Shown: positions 10,937 to 18,763 of the stretch, in pieces
Position numbering within the stretch: the first letter of the stretch is position 1
Layout: every line of letters starts with the position of its first letter
From: Lachnospiraceae bacterium
Lineage (GTDB): Bacteria > Bacillota > Clostridia > Lachnospirales > Lachnospiraceae
Assembly (NCBI GenBank): GCA_015057625.1
Contig: SVDZ01000001.1
Location: 306,921-370,920, forward strand
DNA: 64,000 nucleotides
Direction: 5' to 3'
Notes under the pieces: generated by a model
What the model saw: the letters and a program-made list of their open reading frames with translations, nothing else
What the model was told of the DNA's origin: nothing
The model's database searches: none
Translations under genes and position numbers: made by a program

Positions 10937-10966
10937 ATTATATACACCACTAAAAATGAAAGTCAA
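10937..10966 (-). promoter_or_regulatory. gltB promoter
   Basis: Minus-strand -35 TTGACT (10961-10966), 18-base spacer, -10 TATAAT (10937-10942). The spacer TTTTTnGTGG word is shared with the purF promoter and resembles that of glnN. Transcription would start near 10930, giving a leader of about 180 bases. Confidence 0.75.
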
Positions 10967-11187
10967 TATCACTCAGCAAAACCCACGAAAATAATTAATT
11001 ATGTTAAGAGTCAAAATTAATTAATCAAATTCTCTTTCTCTTTAGACTTAATAAAATAATGTTTTATATAGCTATAACTTATGATAATTAATCAGCATGA
11101 AGAATTCACATCCTAAATCACAACCTGATATCATCTCCATTCCACCACCAATCCTTTCATAAAACTATGAAACACTTCAGAGGCTTC

Positions 11188-11352
11188 TTACCCCAAGGCT
11201 ACATCAAGTGCCATCATAATTACAAATCCTACCGAGAACATGATAACACCTATGTTTGAATGTTCGCCTGCAGACATTTCAGGAATCAGTTCTTCCACTA
11301 CCACATAGATCATTGCTCCTGCTGCAAAGCTTAATAACACCGGCATGATTGG
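11188..11352 (-). pseudogene. Remnant of a ZIP-family metal transporter (C-terminal end)
   Basis: About 54 residues match the C-terminal two membrane helices of ZupT/GufA-type zinc transporters: LSFAAGAMIYVVVEELIPE, with the metal-site EE and a terminal hydrophobic helix ending in ALDVALG. The upstream part of a full transporter (about 200 residues) is absent. The residues before the match are unrelated, and there is no ribosome binding site. It is best read as a decayed, 5'-truncated gene. It sits head-to-head with the nitroreductase gene. Confidence 0.75.
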
Positions 11353-11489
11353 AACGACAATTCCCTTCACAATTATACGATTATTTGTATTTAAGAATAT
11401 GATTGCTTTACAGAAAAAAGAACACAAAAAAAACATCAATTCCTACTAATATACTTGGTATAGCATATTAATTAGAGGAGGCATTTTTT

Positions 11490-12143
11490 ATGACAGAACT
11501 TGAAGCTATTGTGGAAAGACATTCCGTTAGAAATTATAAGCCGGAAAAGATTTCAAAAGAACTTGTCATCAAAATAAATGAGAAAATTAAAGAACTCAAC
11601 AAAGCCGGAAATCTTCATTTACAATTCATTGAGGATGCCGGAAATACTTATAACAGATTACTCAACAAAGCTATGGGATTAGGCTCAGCTCCTAGCGTTA
11701 TCGCTTGCGTTGGCAAGAAGTCTGAGGATCTTGACAAACGAATCGGTTACTATGGTCAGCAGTTAGTACTTTACGCTCAGACATTAGGACTCAACACATG
11801 TTGGGCTGGTACATTTAATAAGAAAAACATCGGCGCCGTAGTGGAAGACGATGAAAAACTTGTTATCTCAATTGCCATTGGTTATGGTGAAAATCCAGGA
11901 AGAATACGCAAATCAAAAACAGCTGAACAAGTAAGTGAAGTAAAAGGTGATTGCCCGGAGTGGTTTAAAAAAGGTGTTGAGATGGCACTCTTAGCTCCAA
12001 CAGCAATCAACCAGCAGAAGTTCTTAATTGTATTAAATGAAGATGGAACTGTTGATTTTATAGATAAGGGTGGACCTTATAGCAAGGTGGACCTTGGAAT
12101 TATAAAATACACATTTGAAGTAGCTACAAGAAATAGAGCGTAG
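11490..12143 (+). CDS. Nitroreductase-family FMN oxidoreductase (TM1586-like)
   Basis: Predicted FMN-dependent NAD(P)H oxidoreductase; the physiological substrate is unknown. The 217-residue protein has the nitroreductase opening RHSVRNYKPE, a flavin-binding fold, the segment GLNTCWAG and the paired motif LAPTAINQQKF, which are hallmarks of the two-lobed TM1586-like subgroup. AGAGGAGG precedes the ATG. It is one of few plus-strand genes in this half and appears monocistronic. It converges with bioB 35 bp downstream, with no obvious terminator between them. Confidence 0.85.
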   Translation: MTELEAIVERHSVRNYKPEKISKELVIKINEKIKELNKAGNLHLQFIEDAGNTYNRLLNKAMGLGSAPSVIACVGKKSEDLDKRIGYYGQQLVLYAQTLGLNTCWAGTFNKKNIGAVVEDDEKLVISIAIGYGENPGRIRKSKTAEQVSEVKGDCPEWFKKGVEMALLAPTAINQQKFLIVLNEDGTVDFIDKGGPYSKVDLGIIKYTFEVATRNRA

Positions 12144-12178
12144 GATACCAGACTTTATTTCATCATTTTTAAATTCTT

Positions 12179-13144
12179 CTATTTAACTATTCTTCCCATT
12201 TTGGTAAGCATCTCTCTGTCGCTCTTTATGGTTGATCCGACGGTTGTAAGCATATCCCCTGTAATGGTTGCGCTAGCTCCTCCCTTAAATGCCGCCTCGC
12301 CGTTACCTTCGATTAGTTTTCTGCCGGCAGCAAGACGGATATCCGCTTCAGGATTAATATATTTAAATATGGAAATGGTTCTTAATATCTCCTCATTAGA
12401 AAGCTGAGGCAGATTTTCAAGTGGCGTTCCTTTAATTGGCATCAGAGCATTAATTGGAATTGATTCAATCCCAAGTTCTGACAGCACCAGAGCCATGTCA
12501 ATTCTGTCATCCATACTCTCACCCATTCCGATGATTCCTCCGGAACATACATTAAGCCCCGCCTTTTGGGCACGTTTTATATTGGCTACCTTATCTTCAA
12601 AAGTATGAGTTGTACAAATCTTTTTAAAAAATTTCGGGGAGGTCTCCACATTATTGTGATAACTCCTAACTCCAGCCTCGTAGAGCCTTGCAAACTGCTC
12701 TTCTGTAAGAAATCCCAAAGACGCACAAAGTTCAATCTTTAAGTTTTCCCTTAACTTTGTATATATATCAATTATCCTGTTAAAATCTCCGTCCGAAGGT
12801 CCATGCCCCGATATAACAACTGCGAACCTGTCCACTCCTGCTTTTTCATTATAGGAAGCACGAGCGTAAATATCATCATATTCCAAAAGGTCATAAACTT
12901 TACAGTCTGCATGATTATGGGCTGACTGGGCGCAGTACTTACAATCTTCCGAGCAGGCGCCGTTCCGACCCGAAATTATGGAGCAAAGATCAACTCTGTC
13001 TCCGGAAAAGTATTCTCTCAATTTATCTGCTCCCTCCATTAAATCTTCAAGAGGGGCTTCTTTTAGGAAAGATAAATCATCATCCTTTGAAAGTCTGTAT
13101 CCATCTATAATTTCTTCTGCTAATTTAAGTACATCCGTATTCAT
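12179..13144 (-). CDS. bioB: Biotin synthase
   Basis: Radical-SAM enzyme that inserts sulfur into dethiobiotin to make biotin. The 321-residue protein contains the radical-SAM cysteines in ACSEDCKYC and the conserved AGVxxYHNN-type segment (AGVRSYHNNVETS). The frame extends six codons upstream, but the ATG at 13144 is chosen because GGAAGGAG lies just before it and because it overlaps the symporter stop codon (TAATG), a typical translational coupling. No bioA, bioD or bioF is nearby, so the cell may depend on imported dethiobiotin, possibly through the co-transcribed symporter. Confidence 0.95.
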   Translation of the reverse strand: MNTDVLKLAEEIIDGYRLSKDDDLSFLKEAPLEDLMEGADKLREYFSGDRVDLCSIISGRNGACSEDCKYCAQSAHNHADCKVYDLLEYDDIYARASYNEKAGVDRFAVVISGHGPSDGDFNRIIDIYTKLRENLKIELCASLGFLTEEQFARLYEAGVRSYHNNVETSPKFFKKICTTHTFEDKVANIKRAQKAGLNVCSGGIIGMGESMDDRIDMALVLSELGIESIPINALMPIKGTPLENLPQLSNEEILRTISIFKYINPEADIRLAAGRKLIEGNGEAAFKGGASATITGDMLTTVGSTIKSDREMLTKMGRIVK

Positions 13145-14517
13145 TATTTTTGCTCCTTCCACTTAACTGAAATTAATGAAAATACAAGAGATAATCCCAT
13201 ACCGATTATAGTTAAGTAGTTCATTATTACTGCAGGTACTCCAAGGCTTGTAAGGGTATTACCAAAATAATTTCCAAGGATGCCAAAGAGACCTCCAAGA
13301 ACTACGGCTCCAATCCATAATCCCAAATTAATTCCGCGTTTTTTATATGCGAAAATTGCAATCATAAGCGGGAATATAACGCCGGGAGTATAAATACTGT
13401 AAGCGCCGGTAAGAAGACTCATAATGTCACCCTGCCCCAGGACTGCCAGAAGGAGGGAGATAATGCCAATTACAACAACCGTAATTCTTACGCACTTTAC
13501 GCTTTCCTTTTTTAATATATCCTTCACAAAAATTGTGGAAGCATTAATTATACAGGTGTCCGTGGATGAAAGAATTGCTGAAAGAAGTCCAAAAATCAAC
13601 AGCACAGCCACCCTCTTAGGCATAATGGAGATGGCATACATTAGGGCACCCATGTCACCCATTTCTTCCGGAGTAATATTATATTTAATCCACATACCAA
13701 TTAAGGTAATCATTACCGAGAAAACAAATAAAACCATACCTGCAATCCAGGCTGCACTCTTAGCTGACTTGCTGTCCTTGGCAATGAAGTTTCTGGACAT
13801 AATATCAGGACCCAGGAAATACACACCTCCAATTACAAAAAACTGTGTAATGAGATTTGAAACCTTATAATTCTCATTAAGAAGTTCCACATTCTGCATA
13901 ATTGTTCCATTATTCTCACCCCTAGTAATATAAAGGTAACTCATGCAGATAGCCACGCCGGCAAGAATAATAAAAAGCTGAACCTTGTCAGTTTTTACAA
14001 CAGACATCTGACCGCCGATGGTAGTATATGCAATTACAATAATGGATGTAATAACAAAGATTAAGGTGCTGCTCTTTCCAAGAGCGAAGGTTATGAGAGA
14101 ATTCATGGCCACAAGCTGACCTGCAATAACACCAATCCAGGATATAACAATTATCAGAGATATAATAATCTCCGCAGGTCTTCCCACGATTCTTCCTGCC
14201 AGATCAGGCAGTGTATCAGCCCCAATATTCCTTACCTTTTCAGAAAGAAATACTGACTGAAGAATAAGTCCGATAGCGCCAAAAGCCAGCCACCAAATAC
14301 CCGGGAAACCTATATTATAAACTGTTGTTGTAATACCTACAGTAGTTGAAGCTCCTACAACTGTGGCAAGGAGGGTCATTACTACTGAGCGGGAATTTTG
14401 CTTTTTTCCTGCAACGGAATAATCTGTAAAAGACTTGATATTTCTGATATCAAGAATACCGATAGAAATAAAAATAACAAGATATAAAAGTAATGCAATA
14501 ACGAAAATATAATTCAT
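13144..14517 (-). CDS. Sodium:solute symporter family transporter, biotin-linked
   Basis: A 457-residue, largely hydrophobic protein with about 12-13 predicted membrane helices and the SSS-family sequence near its N-terminus (FTDYSVAGKK, then GASTTVGITT). SSS proteins use a sodium gradient to import small organic solutes. The start at 14517 (MNYIFV) has an AGAGG site; a TTG further upstream lacks one. It is translationally coupled to bioB, and its promoter is covered by a BirA-type operator. I therefore infer that it imports biotin or, more likely, a precursor such as dethiobiotin. The family call is firm; the substrate is inference. Confidence 0.85.
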   Translation of the reverse strand: MNYIFVIALLLYLVIFISIGILDIRNIKSFTDYSVAGKKQNSRSVVMTLLATVVGASTTVGITTTVYNIGFPGIWWLAFGAIGLILQSVFLSEKVRNIGADTLPDLAGRIVGRPAEIIISLIIVISWIGVIAGQLVAMNSLITFALGKSSTLIFVITSIIVIAYTTIGGQMSVVKTDKVQLFIILAGVAICMSYLYITRGENNGTIMQNVELLNENYKVSNLITQFFVIGGVYFLGPDIMSRNFIAKDSKSAKSAAWIAGMVLFVFSVMITLIGMWIKYNITPEEMGDMGALMYAISIMPKRVAVLLIFGLLSAILSSTDTCIINASTIFVKDILKKESVKCVRITVVVIGIISLLLAVLGQGDIMSLLTGAYSIYTPGVIFPLMIAIFAYKKRGINLGLWIGAVVLGGLFGILGNYFGNTLTSLGVPAVIMNYLTIIGMGLSLVFSLISVKWKEQK

Positions 14518-14552
14518 AATAAAAAACCTCTTCTTTGTGATAACCAAATAAA

Positions 14553-14581
14553 GTTATACAATGAAGAGGCTTGTTTGTCAA
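14553..14581 (-). promoter_or_regulatory. Promoter of the symporter-bioB operon
   Basis: Consensus -35 TTGACA (14576-14581), 17-base spacer and -10 TATAAC (14553-14558) on the minus strand. The -35 box lies inside the BirA-type operator. Confidence 0.85.
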
Positions 14582-14622
14582 CCTATTTTATTATTACGGT
14601 TGACTGTTTCAAACAGTCAACC
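14577..14622. promoter_or_regulatory. BirA-type operator with three half-sites
   Basis: GTCAACC (14577-14583), 14-base spacer, GGTTGAC (14598-14604) matches the spacing and core of known BirA operators (GTTAACC-N14/15-GGTTAAC in Firmicutes). A third half-site GTCAACC (14616-14622) makes a nearly contiguous 25-bp palindrome (14598-14622). The first half overlaps the -35 box, so binding should repress. Confidence 0.8.
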
Positions 14623-14627
14623 AAGTC

Positions 14628-15380
14628 CTAAAGTTCAGCAAATCTTGCAATAAGGGCTGCAATTACCTGATTCTTGGAAGGGAGGTGATCCTTAAGTTTT
14701 TCAAGGATATCTGCTCTAATTCCAACACCCACAATAAATCTTGAATATACTCCTGTCTCCAAATCTAAGAGAGCTTCAGTCAGCATGCCACAGATTTTCT
14801 TATTTCCTACATAAAGAGAATTATTCTCCTTTTTAACTGCCTTCACACCATAAAGTTTCTCAACCGCATCAACAACCATTTCTGACACCACACGGTTAAC
14901 CGGCTTTTTGGTTACCAGTTCGGAAGGAGTCAGAATCATGCTTAAATAAATACCACCATTCGGCGAGTCAAAATTCCTGCCGCCGTGTCCCTTACCATCA
15001 CTCTGAACCCTTGCCACAATTGTAGTCTTGTGAGGTACGTCAAAACCATCGATTAAAATCTCTCTCTTAGCCTGTGTATTGGTTGAATCAATATTGTCAT
15101 ATACGAAAAGATTATCGATAATTGCTCTTGCATCTCCCTTCACCTTCAAATCACGAAGGCAAAGTTCAATTCCTGCCTTACTGATAATGTCAGAAGTTTC
15201 CGAAAGCATATAGCCCTTGTTCTTAACAGAATCAATGGCATATCCTTTTTTCTTAAGTTCATTAACAGCCTTCCAGATTGCATTTCTAGACAGTCCCAAG
15301 TCACCCGCCAGTTTTTCTCCGGAAATATATTCACCTTTTGCCTGTTCCAATGCCTGAATAATTAGATCTTTTGTACTCAT
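14628..15380 (-). CDS. BirA-like biotin regulator with degenerate ligase domain
   Basis: BirA proteins sense biotin through biotinyl-AMP, attach biotin to carboxylases and repress biotin genes. This 250-residue protein has the N-terminal winged helix (residues 1-60, GLSRNAIWKAVNELKKKGY) and the start of the ligase fold (STNTQAKRE). However, the nucleotide motif usually written GRGRxGR reads GKGHGGR, and the KWPND motif reads KKENN. The usual C-terminal domain of about 50 residues is missing. It may therefore be a regulator with reduced or no ligase activity. The operator just downstream supports regulation of the symporter-bioB unit. A full ligase would be expected elsewhere in the genome. 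Confidence 0.8.
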   Translation of the reverse strand: MSTKDLIIQALEQAKGEYISGEKLAGDLGLSRNAIWKAVNELKKKGYAIDSVKNKGYMLSETSDIISKAGIELCLRDLKVKGDARAIIDNLFVYDNIDSTNTQAKREILIDGFDVPHKTTIVARVQSDGKGHGGRNFDSPNGGIYLSMILTPSELVTKKPVNRVVSEMVVDAVEKLYGVKAVKKENNSLYVGNKKICGMLTEALLDLETGVYSRFIVGVGIRADILEKLKDHLPSKNQVIAALIARFAEL

Positions 15381-15460
15381 ATATTTTCAACTGTCCTTTT
15401 AATATACTTTATTTCATTTTCTTTACTAGTGTTGCAATGATAGTTCTACTGTTCAATCTT

Positions 15461-16858
15461 CTATTTATATACTCTCACATAATCAACATAGAAGTAATCC
15501 TCCAATGTCTGAATATCTCCCTCTTCATTTACAACTGTCCAACCCGTTGGTTCATGTCCCTCAGTATTATCCAATTCTGGATATATCCCATATAATGCAC
15601 AATTCAAAACAAAGAAGAACTCATGATCAAATACCCAGTAATGATTTCTCTGTTCAGCCGTATATTTTGAAGGATCAAATTTACCTACATATCTGCCATC
15701 AACAGAGAATTCCAAATATGAATCAGTCCACTCAACTGTATATGTATGATACTCATCTGCTGCCATTTGCTTTGTAAGTCCTGTGTCGTAGTTCTTAACT
15801 CCACCCCACGGACTATAACTACTGTTATAATATGGAATGTGAAAAGTCTGTGGAACACCTTGATCGAACACTTCCATAATGTCAATCTCACCGCATTTTG
15901 GCCAAATATTTGTATCGCAATCCGCGCCCATCATCCATCCAAACGAATAATTACCTACTCCTTTTGCAGCCTTTGCACGAAGCTCCATTTTACCATATTT
16001 AAATTCTTTTTTGCCTTTTGTATGAATTCTTACGGATGTAGCCGTGTCATACAAAAATTTTTTTGTGGATTTGTTGTAATCTATTCTTGGAATGATAACA
16101 AGTTTTCCATCTTCAAGCTTATAATTATCGCCTTCCGAATCTGTATATTCTTGCCATTCCGTACTTCCCCAGGTTTCCATTCCATCACATGTTTCAAATG
16201 ACCAATTATTTGTATCTATTGTTTTTTCATTAAATTCATCAGACCATGCCAGTTTCCAAATCTTTACCGGTTCTGAAACCACCTTAGAGCCAAATGAACT
16301 TCTCAACATTTTCTTTCCTACTTTTTTGTAAGCTTTTACTTTGAAATAGTATGTTCCCGAATCGAGATTAGCAATATCTGCTTCGGTAGCATTTTTATCC
16401 TTTACTGTTTTTACCTGTTTAAAACCTTTGTTTTCAGCTTTGGAAATATAGATTTCATATCCGGTAACTCCAGACACCTTAGCCCATGAGACTTTAACAG
16501 TTCCATCCTCTTTTGCTGCTGCTTTTACTGCCTTAACACTTTTTGGATTAACTGTAACTTTGACTTTCTGTGTCTTCTTTGCTCCTTTGACAGTAATGGT
16601 AGCTTTTCCCGGTTTAAGAGCTTTTACTTTTCCCTTTTTTGTTACCTTAGCTACTTTCTTGTTACTTGATTTAAACTTTACGGTACCATTTTTCTTTAAT
16701 ACTATCTTGAATGACTCCCCTACTGTTAAGTGGTGAGCTTTACCATTCCTAATTTTAATTGATGTTGCTGTAGCTGCAGTGGCACTATACATATGTGTCG
16801 GTTCCACCAACAATGTTGCAGTAAGCAAAACTGCAGTCGCTACTTTTAATACTTTCAT
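15461..16858 (-). CDS. Secreted GH16 beta-glucanase with Ig-like and Fn3 domains
   Basis: Predicted endo-acting beta-1,3- or mixed-linkage beta-glucanase. The 465 residues comprise a signal peptide (1-30), a bacterial Ig-like Big_2 domain (about 33-104, ending KPGKATITVKG), an Fn3-like domain (about 106-195) and a C-terminal GH16 domain (about 202-465). The GH16 motif GEIDIME gives Glu324 as nucleophile and Glu329 as acid/base. AAAGGAG precedes the start. It is placed alone among nitrogen and biotin genes, away from the glucanase neighbourhood at 45-63 kb, and carries no wall-anchoring motif. The choice between laminarin and lichenan as substrate cannot be made from sequence alone. Confidence 0.9.
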   Translation of the reverse strand: MKVLKVATAVLLTATLLVEPTHMYSATAATATSIKIRNGKAHHLTVGESFKIVLKKNGTVKFKSSNKKVAKVTKKGKVKALKPGKATITVKGAKKTQKVKVTVNPKSVKAVKAAAKEDGTVKVSWAKVSGVTGYEIYISKAENKGFKQVKTVKDKNATEADIANLDSGTYYFKVKAYKKVGKKMLRSSFGSKVVSEPVKIWKLAWSDEFNEKTIDTNNWSFETCDGMETWGSTEWQEYTDSEGDNYKLEDGKLVIIPRIDYNKSTKKFLYDTATSVRIHTKGKKEFKYGKMELRAKAAKGVGNYSFGWMMGADCDTNIWPKCGEIDIMEVFDQGVPQTFHIPYYNSSYSPWGGVKNYDTGLTKQMAADEYHTYTVEWTDSYLEFSVDGRYVGKFDPSKYTAEQRNHYWVFDHEFFFVLNCALYGIYPELDNTEGHEPTGWTVVNEEGDIQTLEDYFYVDYVRVYK

Positions 16859-17030
16859 ACCTTTTTTCTCCTTTTGATCCGTACTTTCTCCCTAACGACT
16901 ATTTTAGCACAAATACTATTGCCATAGAACAAGCCTGTCCGTCATAAGTGTAAAACATTTGCAAAAGGAATGCCATTTATTTCAAAAGAAACGTTCCATA
17001 CTTTCAAAAGGATTTTTTCTTATTATTTTC

Positions 17031-17909
17031 TTATATCTCCACTTCGCCGTCAAAAACTTTTGTTGCAGGTCCTGTCATAAATGCCGAATGATTTTCATTA
17101 CCATCCCACTCAATTAGCAAATCGCCACCAAGCAATTTCACAGTAACTTCGTTGCCAGTATAACCATTGATAATGCTTGATACCGCAACTGCTGTTGCAC
17201 CTGTTCCGCAGGCAAGAGTTTCTCCTGAGCCTCTCTCCCACACACGCATCTCAACAGTATTTCTGTCAATCACACGTACAAACTCTGTGTTTACTCTGTT
17301 TGGAAATGCCGGGTGACTCTCAAATAACGGTCCCCAATAATCCAGCAAGAATTCCTCCACAGGCTCATTGATGTACACGATAGCATGAGGATTTCCCATT
17401 GAAACACAGGTAACTTTGAATTTCCTTGTCACAACCTCAAGCTCTGCGCTCTTAATCATATTGTTATATCTATCATCACTCTTGTTATTTTTAAAACACG
17501 AAGGATCACAAGGCACTTTTTCTGCTTCAAGAATCGGAGCACCCATATCAACCTTTGCTGACTTAACCTTATTTGTCTCCTCATCCACAGTAACATCTAT
17601 CTTCTTAATACCTGCCAAAGTCTCAACATTTATAGTCTTGCTTTCAACAATACCATTGTCGTAAACATATTTTGCAACACATCTCACACCGTTACCACAC
17701 ATTTCACCTCTTGAACCGTCGGCATTGTACATCTCCATCTCACAATCAGCAACCTCAGAAGGATTAATGAAAATAATACCATCAGACCCAATACCAAAGT
17801 GAGATTTCGACAATTCAATGGCAAGTTCAGACTTGTTATCCACATTTTCCTCAAAACCATTCACATATATATAATCATTTCCCAATCCATGCATTTTAGT
17901 AAATTTCAT
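17031..17909 (-). CDS. dapF: Diaminopimelate epimerase
   Basis: Cofactor-independent racemase that converts LL- to meso-diaminopimelate for lysine and peptidoglycan. The 292-residue protein begins FTKMHGLGNDY and has both catalytic cysteines, in GEMCGNGVRC and in ETLACGTGA. The frame extends seven codons upstream, but those codons overlap the AAGGAGAG ribosome binding site; MKFTKMHG at 17909 is the proper start. It acts directly after DapL (2.4-3.6 kb). The 850-bp spacer upstream holds the 53-bp repeat array, so any promoter must lie within or beyond it. Confidence 0.96.
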   Translation of the reverse strand: MKFTKMHGLGNDYIYVNGFEENVDNKSELAIELSKSHFGIGSDGIIFINPSEVADCEMEMYNADGSRGEMCGNGVRCVAKYVYDNGIVESKTINVETLAGIKKIDVTVDEETNKVKSAKVDMGAPILEAEKVPCDPSCFKNNKSDDRYNNMIKSAELEVVTRKFKVTCVSMGNPHAIVYINEPVEEFLLDYWGPLFESHPAFPNRVNTEFVRVIDRNTVEMRVWERGSGETLACGTGATAVAVSSIINGYTGNEVTVKLLGGDLLIEWDGNENHSAFMTGPATKVFDGEVEI

Positions 17910-17962
17910 AATATCCACTCTCCTTATCATGATAACAATTAATAACTAATTCCGTCCGTTTT

Positions 17963-18475
17963 TGTTAGTTTCTTGATTTTTGTACGTAATCCCCAGAACA
18001 CTTTTACGTACCTTCTGTTAAATTCTCGATTTTAGTACGTAATCCCCTGAACAATTTTACGTACCTTTTTGTAGTTTCTTGATTTTTGTACGTAATCCCC
18101 AGGACACTTTTACGTACCTTTTTGTAGTTTCTTGATTTTTGTACGTAATCCCCTGAACACTTTTACGTACCTTCTGTTAAATTCTCGATTTTAGTACGTA
18201 ATCCTCAGAAAACTTTTACGTACCTTTTTGCAGTTTCTTAATTTTTGTACGTAATCCCCTGAACACTTTTACGTACTTTCTGTTAAATTCTCGATTTTTG
18301 TACGTAATCCTCTGAACACTTTTACGTACCTTTTTGTAGTTTCTTGATTTTTGTACGTAATCCTCTGAACACTTTTACGTACTTTTTTACAGTTTCTTGA
18401 TTTTTGTACGTAATCCCCAGGACACTTTTACGTACCTTTTTATAGTTTCTTGATTTTTGTACGTAATCTTCTATC
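17963..18475. repeat. 53-bp tandem array, ten units with exact period
   Basis: GTACGTAAT occurs at 17982, 18035, 18088, 18141, 18194, 18247, 18300, 18353, 18406 and 18459, exactly 53 bp apart (about five helical turns). Each of the first nine units pairs it with an inverted TTACGTAC half about 14 bases later. Two unit types can be read from the linker: A (TTTGTAGTTTCTTGATTTTTG) and B (TTAAATTCTCGATTTTAG), in the order A B A A B A B A A A. Spacers repeat like the boxes, so it is not a CRISPR. Confidence 0.95.
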
Positions 18476-18517
18476 TTGTATCTTCGTTTCCCAAATATAC
18501 TTTATGAAAATTGTAAT

Positions 18518-18602
18518 TTATGAAACACAGCATCGTTATATGGAAAGGCTATGCAATAATGAGATGAGACGATAGCGAGGCTTTCGTTATGACGAGCATG
18601 CT
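18518..18602. repeat. Module C, second copy (downstream of purF)
   Basis: An 85-bp block matching 2330-2413 over its full length, with the differences clustered around the CGTAACGG/CGTTATATGG segment. Preceded by a degenerate module A (18486-18526). Confidence 0.85.
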
Positions 18603-18607
18603 AGCTG

Positions 18608-18658
18608 AAAATGCGGGCGCTGTTTGAGTCCGAAGGACGAGTTGCGCAGGAGCATTTT
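18608..18658. other. Three-tier hairpin in the purF/dapF spacer
   Basis: Nested inverted repeats AAAATGC/GCATTTT, GCGC/GCGC and GTCC-GAA-GGAC within 51 bp. It is GC-rich compared with its surroundings and suggests a folded RNA segment in the purF 3' region. No U-run follows. Confidence 0.6.
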
Positions 18659-18689
18659 CTAATAAGCGCATGCGAGGAATAGAAAACGA

Positions 18690-18763
18690 TGCGTGTCTCA
18701 GATTATTATTGTATAGACTTTCTAAAGACGTATGTCCGTTTCAAAAAGTATAGTTTTTGAAAC
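18690..18763. repeat. Modules D and A abutting the purF stop codon
   Basis: Module D (18690-18715) is a perfect 26-bp inverted match to 5344-5369. Module A (18738-18763) is a perfect hairpin, GTTTCAAAAA-GTATAG-TTTTTGAAAC, whose last base is the last base of the purF stop codon. It could stabilise or end the purF transcript. Confidence 0.8.

Noticed and set aside
17963-18475. Possible CRISPR array
   Set aside because: The intervals between boxes are themselves repeated and there are no unique spacers; no cas genes are present.
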